Shown here in pieces: positions 1 to 9,028 of a DNA stretch of 64,000 bases (positions are counted from its first letter, which is position 1; each line of letters opens with the position of its first letter). Below the pieces are notes generated by a model. The model had not been told where the DNA came from, made no database searches, and saw only the letters and a list, made by a program, of their open reading frames with translations. Source of the stretch: Raphanus sativus (Eukaryota; Streptophyta; Magnoliopsida; Brassicales; Brassicaceae); contig NC_079519.1 of the NCBI RefSeq assembly GCF_000801105.2, positions 35,129,288 through 35,193,287 on the forward strand. The letters are read 5' to 3'. The translations under genes were made by a program, and so were the position numbers.

Positions 1-1655
1 TTATATACATATAAAATATAGTTTTTTTATTTTCACAAAATTATTAAATATTTCATTATTTTTTTGTTACTTTAACATTAATTTATCCTTTTAATGTACT
101 TTGGATATATTATACTTAAGAATACATTATATTTTTCTTAATGTTATTTTTTCTTTTTCTAATTTTCCATTTAGTTTTAATAATTAGCATTTTAAGTGAA
201 GTTTCATATGTTAAAATTGATTTTTCTGTTTAAGTTATATATGTACAATTAATTTCGTTTTTTAAATATTTATTTTGGAAATATTTACATTTTCAGACAT
301 GATATTTTTGTTAATATCATCCTTTCTTTATTTTTTTGTCTATTTTACTTCTATTTATTTTTAACGCTGATGTGGACGCTCCCTGGTGCCTCAAAATTGT
401 ACTTTTAATAGTATAGATTTAAATAAAAATAGAAAGAATATAATTCTCCTACATTGTAGATTTTGTAAATATTATATATTTAAATATTAAATACATTTAT
501 TTGAAAATATATATTTGGTTTACATAATCTTAGGTAATATATATTATTTATTGTAAACATATCTTCATAAATTTTTGCATCTAAATATATCAACTCTATT
601 AAAATAGAGTCTTATTTGTATCTACTGTAAAAAAAATTGTTAGACCAATTCACTAGAAACTTAATATATTATTTAATATTTAAATAAAAATGGAAACTAT
701 ATAATTCTCCTACTTTTGTGATGTGATATTAACCATAATTTGGTAAATATTATATATTTAAATGGTAAATACATTTATTTGAAAAAAAAATATTTGGTTT
801 ACATAATATTAGGTATATGTCTTATTTATTGTAAATATATCTACATAAATATTCGCATCGAAATATATACATAATATTTTGAGATCATGTATTATATTTG
901 AAATAGAAAATGTTGTCATAAAAATATAAGAATAGTAGAACATATGAAATTTTTTTAAATAGACTATAAAAACTATATAGTAATAAAGGTTTTAATTATC
1001 GTCAAGTTGCCTAAGTTCTTGACCACCTCCTCTGCCTGCATATCATACATGAGTCTTAGTGGAGAGCGTTCTCTGATTCTCATCCTTAGTCATGATGTTT
1101 TATTGATCTATCTAACTGGTCAACAAAAAAGTAAATTTTTACCTATATTTTAGTAATATTATATGTTTTTTTAACACTATAATAATATTATAGGTACTAT
1201 TAACTTTTAATAATAAAATCAGTTATATTATTTAATATAAATTTTGTGACAAAAATAACTTTAAAATCCGCGCATCCACGCAGGTTATAATATATTATTA
1301 TTTAAGATGGTTTACTTTTATGAATATGTTTTCCAAGCAAGATTTTGATCTTCCATGGTTTCGAGTTCTGATTAAAATAAATTTAAAAGACAATGAAGAA
1401 GATTAATGAGTATGTAATCATTCTTACATTTTGTGGATATGAAACGTATTTTTAGTTAAGGTGCTTCAACATGGGTTAATGTAAATTTGTGGGCATTATT
1501 GGTAGGTCTAAATAACTATATTATTGTACTCTTGTCATATATAAGTTTCCCTTGTTTTATTGAATTCAGTTTCTTCTATAAAAGTTTATAAAATTGGTTA
1601 CCTTCCACGAGTCGTTGTGCATCATTGCTTCACAATCATCTTTCTTTTGGTCAAC
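1..1655. other. AT-rich intergenic DNA
   Basis: No open frame with recognisable protein content was seen. The stretch is strongly AT-rich. A short GC-rich imperfect palindrome near 1268-1286 (ccgcgcatccacgcagg) resembles hairpins common in Brassicaceae repeats, and a repeat-like end near 395-418 (tttaatagtatagat) may be an old non-coding element. Neither could be assigned to a family. A segment near 1304-1400 resembles one near 2789-2880, on the other side of the hAT element. Confidence 0.5.
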
Positions 1656-1663
1656 AGTACCAC

Positions 1664-2072
1664 TAGAGATGGCAATTGGGTTCTTCCGTCCCGTCCCGTC
1701 CCGAACCGCTGCGGGTTCAACTTCTGGCGGTACACGGCGGGCCTGTCCCGCGCGGGATGCGGTCCTCAAACTAGCTGCCCAATCCCGTACCGCAAAATAT
1801 GTAGGTCTTCGCGGACCGTCCCGCAGGACATCGAATATTACATTGCTTATTTCTACATGCACAAACAAACATAGACATGAATTGATTTTCATCTTGCACA
1901 TGATCGAGTATACTCTTACAAGATCAATACATTAAGCTTATACAAAACAAATGTATTTATTATCATTTATGATGGTTCGAAGAAGCTCTACCAGTGCAGA
2001 TTAGAGGCTCTTGGGAGACCGGAAGCATCATCGACACTGAAACCACCATCAGTGGAGTTCTATAGTGTCTAA

Positions 2073-2120
<48 letters not shown>

Positions 2121-2350
2121 ATGTGAAAGCATAAATGGAAACTTAGGATTGCCGCAAAATCCCGCGGTTTAACCCATCCCGTTTTCGACCCGTCCCATTT
2201 TGATCCCATCCCGCTTTGAACCCGTCCCGCTTTGAGCCCGTCCCGCGAGACCCGCAATTTTGCGGGCTTATTAAATGGAGCCCCAATCCCACCCCGCAGC
2301 AAGCCTTTACGGACCAGACCCGCGGTCCAGGTCCTTGATTGCCATCCCTA
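1664..2350. mobile_element. Non-autonomous hAT-superfamily element, 687 bp
   Basis: The left end reads TAGAGATGGCAATTGGG and the right end, on the other strand, TAGGGATGGCAATCAAGG, giving short terminal inverted repeats with one mismatch in the first 13 bases. Perfect 8-bp direct repeats AGTACCAC flank it at 1656-1663 and 2351-2358, the target-duplication length of hAT transposons. Inside there are many degenerate CCCGTCCCGC-like repeats on both arms and a long CT microsatellite (about 2074-2120). No transposase is encoded, so it depends on an element elsewhere. Open frames here are by-products of the GC-rich repeats. Confidence 0.88.
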
Positions 2351-2358
2351 AGTACCAC

Positions 2359-2960
2359 CAACTTTCAAGCATATTTCTCTCTTCTTAGTATATATGCGTA
2401 TAGTTTGGTGTGACCAAGAAAATACTACTAAAGATAAATGGAAATTCCAGTTATATTCTTGGCAATTGCATAAAGAGTCTTGTGTAGCACTCAAGGGAGA
2501 ATTGCAGACAGTGATATCAAAAGATACAATACAGACAAGTTATTACAAAAATGATCTGCGAATTCTCCGCGAGAGCAAAATGGTTAATACAGCCGGCAAA
2601 ATAACAACGTAAAGTAGGTCTCTCTTTACATGGAGGATTGGACACGGTCGTCATAGAACATTCTTCGTTACGTTTAGCTCTAATCGGTTTACCTTCTGGC
2701 TTTGTCAATCAGGTGTAGTTTGTTTTTTTATTCCGTTAACCAAAGATGATGGTACACCAGTTAATCTACAAATATTAAGTCCTTAAGTATGGTTTACTCT
2801 TAAGAATTGTGATCTTGTTTACAAAGCAAGATTTCGATCCTCCATGTTTTTGAATTACGAAGATAGTAAATTAAAAAGTATTGTTGTTAGATTGCTGAGT
2901 TTTTTAATCAATCTTACACATTCGTGAATATTTTTATTCGTTGAAAAAGTTATAATTAAG
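2359..2960. other. Intergenic DNA between the hAT element and the LINE tail
   Basis: No protein-like frame was recognised. The stretch near 2789-2880 is a diverged direct copy of about 1304-1400 (shared pieces include tggtttact and aagcaagattt). This may be an older duplication that predates the hAT insertion. Nothing else is visible. Confidence 0.4.
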
Positions 2961-3341
2961 TTTTTTTTTTTTGGTGTAAATGTTAAGATTTGTACCGGTT
3001 TTTTTGAGTTTTTTACAAATATTGCAACCACAATTTATTACACAAGAAAAAATAAAAGAGCAAGAACACAAAGCAACCGCAAGAGAAAGAGAGAGAGGAG
3101 CGCTAACTATAAAGGGAAATGAAACAGAAATACAGCTCGAGGAGAGAAGGGGAACAAACAGAAGCAGCAGGACTAGGCAAGGAGAGAAGCCTATCACGCA
3201 TTGCTCGATCCACCACTCTGAAAAGAGCTTCCTGAGATGACGACACGCCTTTGAAGATACGAGCGTTTCGCTCACGCCAAAGGGAGTAGATGATGACCTG
3301 GTTCAGGAGGTTCAAGATAACAACCGCACGCGAAGCATGAG
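2961..3341 (-). mobile_element. 3' end of the split LINE (ORF2 C-terminus, 3' UTR, poly-A)
   Basis: On the minus strand the frame ends at 3103 and contains IIYSLWRERNARIFKG, the signature near the C-terminus of plant L1-type ORF2 proteins. A 3' UTR follows and then a poly-A tract (T-run 2961-2972 on the plus strand). The frame is open up to 3341, where an LTR retrotransposon begins. Its continuation lies at 9029, in the same reading frame once the insertion and one copy of the 5-bp duplication are discounted. Confidence 0.88.
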
Positions 3342-4901
3342 TGTTGTGGGCACAGGGTCAGGCAGTCCGGAATATGGAACTGAGGTTTAGTCCAATAGTT
3401 CGGATTGGTACCTGAAACAAAGAGTGAACCTTTTTATGAGTTTTATAAGTTTATGATGCAAACAGAAGCAAACATGAATATGAATCAGAATGATAATAAG
3501 AATAAAAGCAAATAGAAAAGGAATAGATTGTTGGAGATGGGATCTTTGTTGCTGGACTGAAGTCACTCTCAACAAGATCAATGGATGGAAGATGGATAGA
3601 TATGGGATTTGCTTGCTGGACTGAAGTCTCTCTCAAGCAAGATCAGTGGGTGGAATGGAATGATGGACGCCACAAAGCTCTGTGAAAGGGGGCTTTGATA
3701 AGTCAGGTTGCTCAAGAGCTGCTTCTCACAACACTCAAAAGACTTAGATAATAGTTTTAAGAAAACTAGAAAAACTGCATTTTCATTCATAAAATTCAAG
3801 GGTGATTAACAAAGACAAACTAAATGAGCTTATATAGGCTCGACCTTGGGACTCTCTAACAGTCTAAAAATGACTTAAGGAAAGAAATAAAATTGAAATA
3901 AAAGTCTTGGAAGCAAAGGCTTTGATGGTTCCATGTAATCTTCCTTTAGCTTGATTTATGCCTTCTTCCAAATGAGATGATCTTGTATCTTGATATCTTC
4001 TTGAACCTGGATGGTTTAAGGGGATAAGTGAGCTTCCTGGGAATCTTCTTGATAGCTTGGAAGGTGCTGAGGTCGTGCATAAACTCAGGGAAAAAGAGCT
4101 GTTGGAGTTTGAATGCAAGAATCTCCAAATAAGGCAGCTTGGTGTTAATGGGGATCCTCCTGATCCTATGATGGCTGGTGCATGATATGAACTTGTAGAA
4201 ATCCTCTTGAATGAATATAATGTCTTCTGGAAGTCTTGGACTGATCTTATTGTCTTCTGGTCGGAGTTGGTTTGGTTGGAAATGATCAAACCGAAAGATT
4301 GTCCAATCTTGCCATAAATAGCTCCGGTTTGATTTAAGTGACTCTTCATTGAACCAACTGATCTCCTGGGCTCTGGTGTAGCTAAGGACTTCTTCAATAC
4401 CTCCTGATTGGTTGAGATGATCTCCTGGACGCCAATGTCTGGTTTGAAGCTGATTGAACCGGTTAGCTTCCAATTGAGGCAAGTGTAGAACTGGTTTGAC
4501 CGGTTCTGGAAAATTGGGCATAACTTCATAATTCCTGATATTGGGCTTCCTGGAAAGATGAGAGACTCCTCTTGAATCCTATGATTGGCTTTGGTTCAGG
4601 ACGCTTCTTCATTGGGCTTGAATCTCCTTCAAAAGTCGGGTACTCGCAGATGGATGGGCTGGGAAACCTCCGGTTTGTAAAATTCATAACTCCTTGGTCC
4701 AGTAAGCTTTTCTGGATATTCCAATTGGGCTGGACTCCGGCTTGAGTGTAGAATCCATTAAAATTTGTTTCACTCCAAAACTCCTTTTGGTTGTCGAGAT
4801 ATATGCCGTGGACTGGACCTATGTCGCTGGTACCTCCAAAGTGGCCGGTTTGGACTGCTTGGTTGACCTCTGGTTCAACCACTGGTTTGATGACCACATC
4901 A
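3342..4901 (-). repeat. 3' LTR of the gag-only retrotransposon
   Basis: This is a 1560-bp direct copy of 7455-9028. It lacks 14 bp after 4535 that the other LTR has at 8649-8662. The lost piece is flanked by the short repeat TCC, which fits a slippage-type deletion after insertion. The loss shifts the reading frame that crosses the LTR. In element orientation the right end is CCCACAACA at 3342-3350. Confidence 0.93.
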
Positions 4902-6886
4902 TCCCCTCCCCCCTGTGAAGTTTTTGACCTCAAAACTGGATAACCTGATACACCACAATAGAGCAAGTCAGATTTCATTCTCTTTTGGGAGTTTGAAAAC
5001 TTACCTTGATACAATTTTGGTTTGGAAATGGGTTGTGCATCTGGTGGCTCTTCTTTAGAAAGATAGGAAATGATCACGCCTCTGGCCTGGATAGTGTCAT
5101 TTCTTCTCTTCTGGAGTTGATGGTACTTCACACTAGTGGTAACCTCATGGTTGATCATCTTTGGGACTGATTCTCCAAGTAATAAAAGATTATCCGGTGG
5201 GATTTCTTTTAAGTTTTCTTCTTTGCAACCTGAAAAATTCTCAACATTCTGGACAAAGACAAAGTGAATTATATCTGATACTGGAGTTTCATAAACAGAA
5301 TGTGATATGGTCGAATTTACCATAGGTGCATCAGCATGATGAAGAATTAAATTCTTCTTTGGACAGCTTTGGATTGATGGCTGCTTTTCTTGCACCCTTT
5401 TATCTTGTTTGGTGTGATCTCCTTCTTGTCTTGTATCTGAAAAACAATTTCTTGGCAAAGACAAATGCATTATATCTGTGGTTGAAGATTTAAAAACAGA
5501 ATATTTAAAGTTCATACTTACTTTGATTGCATCAAAAAGTTGAAGTATGATTTTCTCCTTGTTGCCAGCTTCTCCTTCATTCTGTTTTGCACATGTACTG
5601 CTGATGGTGTGCCTTACTAGGGACGTGGGATCTCTTCCTCTAGGCTCTCTTTCTTTTGTTATTCCTGGATCAAAATTCCTTGGGAAAAACAAGTGCATTA
5701 TACCAGAATTTTGAACCAATAAATCAGATTGAATAAAACTATCACTTTTCATAGATAAATCTGTTTTCTCTTCTAGTGATGTTTCTTTCAAAGCTTTCTT
5801 ATTTGGACAAACTACAGCAAAATGTCCTCTTTTATGACATTTATAACATATCTGATCTTTCAGAATTTTAAAATCAGAAGACTTACCTTGGCTTGATGTC
5901 TCTTCCTTCTTTGGGTTTGAAATCTCATCATTCCTTGGACTTAAATCATGGACAACTTTTGAATCCGACAAGGACTTTGAGATCATGTCTTTCTTGACCT
6001 CAGGACCTGTAATATCATTCTTGGACAAAGACAAGTGACTCATACCAGTGGGAGTTGATTTATAACCAAATTTATCAAGTATAGGACTTACCATAGCCTT
6101 TGCTTGAAGTACTGGTTTGTTTAGCTCTTCTTTGGGTCTGCTCAAGGTGTCTTGGCTGACGTTTTTACTCACCTCCATGACCTTTAGGATGTCACTTTTC
6201 TGGCCTAAGCAATGGACAATGGCGTGCCCCTGGTTTGGCTGAAAGTTGGTTTGTTGAGGTAAGCTTCTTTGACCCTCTTTGTGGGCAGCTTCTCTTGCTT
6301 CGTGGGAACCATGAGTTGGATACCTCCTTGGGTACTGCTCCTTGATCTGAGATCTTGTATAACCTGGTGCAAACTCATACCTCATGGCTTTCTTAAGTGT
6401 TCCCCACGTTTTGATAGTTGGCTCCTTGTAAAACCATCTATCATCTACTTCTTGAACCCACCATTTAAAGGCATCTCCTTTTAGATGATCAATGGCATAA
6501 GCTAGCTTTTCTTCCTTCAAGATGTTGTTGTAGTAAAACCATTCATCAAGGTTCCTCTCCCATCTAAGATAACATCTTTTTCCTGAAAAATTAAAGAGTT
6601 CAACTTTATCAGCAAAAGAGTTATGTTCAAACCGAGAATTAACAACATGATGGTTGTGGGTTTTAGAAATTGGGGTTTGATTGATCTTTGAAGGATCTGG
6701 TGGTTTGGGCTCGACATAGACAGCCTCTGGTGCATCTCCAAAACATCTTTTTCCTTTATGGGGATGTTGGCCTTGTGCCTTGTTTCTTTTCTCCAGCTGA
6801 GCAATCTGTTCTTGTACACCTTTCATAGCAGCTAATAGCTGTTTTTGAGAGGCCAGTAAAGCTTGGCATTGTGCTGCTACTTCCAT
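4526..6886 (-). CDS. Gag-like protein of the LTR retrotransposon
   Basis: The frame encodes 786 residues. The N-terminus (about residues 1-35) is predicted coiled coil with a Q-rich start. A retrotransposon-gag region follows at about residues 85-185, with the aromatic pattern RCYLRWERNLDEWF and FKWWVQEVDDRWF. A CCHC zinc knuckle, CYKCHKRGHFAVVC, lies near residue 350. The rest is low-complexity and polar, with recurrent short blocks resembling IMHLSLPRN. The C-terminal ~125 residues are encoded inside the 3' LTR. The 14-bp deletion there cuts the frame at 4526; without it the frame would run on to 3946. The frame starts 569 bp inside the 5' LTR. No pol domains follow. I know of no exact match to its C-terminal half. 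Confidence 0.82.
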   Translation of the reverse strand: MEVAAQCQALLASQKQLLAAMKGVQEQIAQLEKRNKAQGQHPHKGKRCFGDAPEAVYVEPKPPDPSKINQTPISKTHNHHVVNSRFEHNSFADKVELFNFSGKRCYLRWERNLDEWFYYNNILKEEKLAYAIDHLKGDAFKWWVQEVDDRWFYKEPTIKTWGTLKKAMRYEFAPGYTRSQIKEQYPRRYPTHGSHEAREAAHKEGQRSLPQQTNFQPNQGHAIVHCLGQKSDILKVMEVSKNVSQDTLSRPKEELNKPVLQAKAMVSPILDKFGYKSTPTGMSHLSLSKNDITGPEVKKDMISKSLSDSKVVHDLSPRNDEISNPKKEETSSQGKSSDFKILKDQICYKCHKRGHFAVVCPNKKALKETSLEEKTDLSMKSDSFIQSDLLVQNSGIMHLFFPRNFDPGITKEREPRGRDPTSLVRHTISSTCAKQNEGEAGNKEKIILQLFDAIKVSMNFKYSVFKSSTTDIMHLSLPRNCFSDTRQEGDHTKQDKRVQEKQPSIQSCPKKNLILHHADAPMVNSTISHSVYETPVSDIIHFVFVQNVENFSGCKEENLKEIPPDNLLLLGESVPKMINHEVTTSVKYHQLQKRRNDTIQARGVIISYLSKEEPPDAQPISKPKLYQGKFSNSQKRMKSDLLYCGVSGYPVLRSKTSQGGGDDVVIKPVVEPEVNQAVQTGHFGGTSDIGPVHGIYLDNQKEFWSETNFNGFYTQAGVQPNWNIQKSLLDQGVMNFTNRRFPSPSICEYPTFEGDSSPMKKRPEPKPIIGFKRSLSSFQEAQYQEL
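4902..4914 (-). promoter_or_regulatory. Polypurine tract (plus-strand DNA primer)
   Basis: Read on the minus strand, AGGGGGGAGGGGA sits directly against the start of the 3' LTR (TGATGTGG). This is the expected place and composition for the tract that primes second-strand synthesis. It confirms the minus orientation of the element. Confidence 0.88.
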
Positions 6887-6895
6887 TTCTTCCTG

Positions 6896-7438
6896 AAAGC
6901 AATCTCAAAGATCAAGTGAAGAAGATATGAGAAGTGTTGGTCGGACCAAATGAATTAATGCAAGCTATTGAAATCTAAACCGAGAAAATATGCTAATTTG
7001 AACCGAAATGAAATAAAATATGCAAAAAATGATTTTTCTTTTGGTTTTCTGGATGCAAACTCGAAATGAAACAAATATGAAATGATAATAATACTATGAC
7101 AAAGAAAATTAAATGCAAACTAACAATAATTTTTTTTTTTAAATGCAAGATTCAAATAAGAAACAAATATGGAATGCAGATTTTTTTTTTTGACCCTTTT
7201 TTTTTAAAATGGAAACAAATAGCTAAATGAATGCAAACAAATTTTTCTTTTGTTTTTATGATAGAAATGAATCAAACTAAACAACTGGTCGTCTCCTACC
7301 TCACACTTTTTATGGTTTTCAATTTTATAATGAACAAAGAACACAAAATGCAAAAACTGTTTTTTTTTTATTTAAGATGAAAACAAATGCAATCAAATGA
7401 ATGATGCAAGGATAGAATGAACCTGGGTCAGGAGCTTA
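6896..7438 (-). other. Retrotransposon 5' leader between primer site and gag
   Basis: This AT-rich internal stretch is full of A-runs and T-runs and contains repeated aaatgcaa-type words. No frame of note. It is the likely packaging leader of the element, by position only. Confidence 0.5.
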
Positions 7439-7451
7439 GGCTCTGATACCA
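7439..7451 (-). promoter_or_regulatory. tRNA primer-binding site (initiator Met)
   Basis: On the minus strand TGGTATCAGAGCC lies three bases inside the 5' LTR end. It is the standard complement to the 3' end of plant initiator methionine tRNA used to start reverse transcription by many plant LTR retrotransposons. Confidence 0.92.
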
Positions 7452-7454
7452 AAA

Positions 7455-9028
7455 TGTTGTGGGCACAGGGTCAGGCAGTCCGGAATATGGAACTGAGGTT
7501 TAGTCCAATAGTTCGGATTGGTACCTGAAACAAAGAGTGAACCTTTTTATGAGTTTTATAAGTTTATGATGCAAACAGAAGCAAACATGAATATGAATCA
7601 GAATGATAATAAGAATAAAAGCAAATAGAAAAGGAATAGATTGTTGGAGATGGGATCTTTGTTGCTGGACTGAAGTCACTCTCAACAAGATCAATGGATG
7701 GAAGATGGATAGATATGGGATTTGCTTGCTGGACTGAAGTCTCTCTCAAGCAAGATCAGTGGGTGGAATGGAATGATGGACGCCACAAAGCTCTGTGAAA
7801 GGGGGCTTTGATAAGTCAGGTTGCTCAAGAGCTGCTTCTCACAACACTCAAAAGACTTAGATAATAGTTTTAAGAAAACTAGAAAAACTGTATTTTCATT
7901 CATAAAATTCAAGGGTGATTAACAAAGATAAACTAAATGAGCTTATATAGGCTCGACCTTGGGACTCTCTAACAGTCTAAAAATGACTTAAGGAAAGAAA
8001 TAAAATTGAAATAAAAGTCTTGGAAGCAAAGGCTTTGATGGTTCCATGTAATCTTCCTTTAGCTTGATTTATGCCTTCTTCCAAATGAGATGATCTTGTA
8101 TCTTGATATCTTCTTGAACCTGGATGGTTTAAGGGGATAAGTGAGCTTCCTGGGAATCTTCTTGATAGCTTGGAAGGTGCTGAGGTCGTGCATAAACTCA
8201 GAGAAAAAGAGCTGTTGGAGTTTGAATGCAAGAATCTCCAAATAAGGCAGCTTGGTGTTAATGGGGATCCTCCTGATCCTATGATGGCTGGTGCATGATA
8301 TGAACTTGTAGAAATCCTCTTGAATGAATATAATGTCTTCTGGAAGTCTTGGACTGATCTTATTGTCTTCTGGTCGGAGTTGGTTTGGTTGGAAATGATC
8401 AAACCGAAAGATTGTCCAATCTTGCCATAAATAGCTCCGGTTTGATTTAAGTGACTCTTCATTGAACCAACTGATCTCCTGGGCTCTGGTGTAGCTAAGG
8501 ACTTCTTCAATACCTCCTGATTGGTTGAGATGATCTCCTGGACGCCAATGTCTGGTTTGAAGCTGATTGAACCGGTTAGCTTCCAATTGAGGCAAGTGTA
8601 GAACTGGTTTGACCGGTTCTGGAAAATTGGGCATAACTTCATAATTCCGTGGCCATTTCTCCTGATATTGGGCTTCCTGGAAAGATGAGAGACTCCTCTT
8701 GAATCCTATGATTGGCTTTGGTTCATGACGCTTCTTCATTGGGCTTGAATCTCCTTCAAAAGTCGGGTACTCGCAGATGGATGGGCTGGGAAACCTCCGG
8801 TTTGTAAAATTCATAACTCCTTGGTCCAGTAAGATTTTCTGGATATTCCAATTGGGCTGGACTCCGGCTTGAGTGTAGAATCCATTAAAATTTGTTTCAC
8901 TCCAAAAATCCTTTTGGTTGTCGAGATATATGCCGTGGACTGGACCTATGTCGCTGGTACCTCCAAAGTGGCCGGTTTGGACTGCTTGGTTGACCTCTGG
9001 TTCAACCACTGGTTTGATGACCACATCA
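7455..9028 (-). repeat. 5' LTR of the gag-only retrotransposon
   Basis: This 1574-bp copy retains the 14 bp lost from the other LTR (8649-8662). A frame is therefore open across most of it, from its outer end to 8059, more than 320 codons. That frame is the same one that carries the gag C-terminus in the 3' LTR. In element orientation this copy would hold the promoter. Only about six substitutions separate it from the other LTR (for example at the bases matching 3777, 4585 and 4709). Confidence 0.93.

Larger units (their letters stand above)
3342..9028 (-). mobile_element. Gag-only LTR retrotransposon (TR-GAG type), inserted in the LINE
   Basis: The element is 5687 bp and complete. LTRs lie at 3342-4901 and 7455-9028. 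Both begin TG and end CA in element orientation (TGATGTGG...CCCACAACA). The target duplication ATGAG sits at 3337-3341 and 9029-9033. A primer-binding site for initiator-Met tRNA lies inside the 5' LTR and a polypurine tract lies next to the 3' LTR. The single large frame encodes a gag-like protein with a CCHC knuckle. No protease, reverse transcriptase, RNase H or integrase motif was found, so mobility would need enzymes supplied in trans. The LTRs differ by about six substitutions and one 14-bp indel, so the insertion is recent. Confidence 0.93.

Noticed and set aside
1560..1935. Several overlapping frames of about 100 codons on both strands
   Set aside because: They lie at the end of the hAT element and are produced by its GC-rich CCCGTCCC repeats; no domain content.
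3864..4529. A 221-codon minus-strand frame in the 3' LTR, duplicated at 7977-8642
   Set aside because: It is in a different frame from the gag continuation and is rich in Ser and Phe with no pattern of coding constraint; treated as a shadow.
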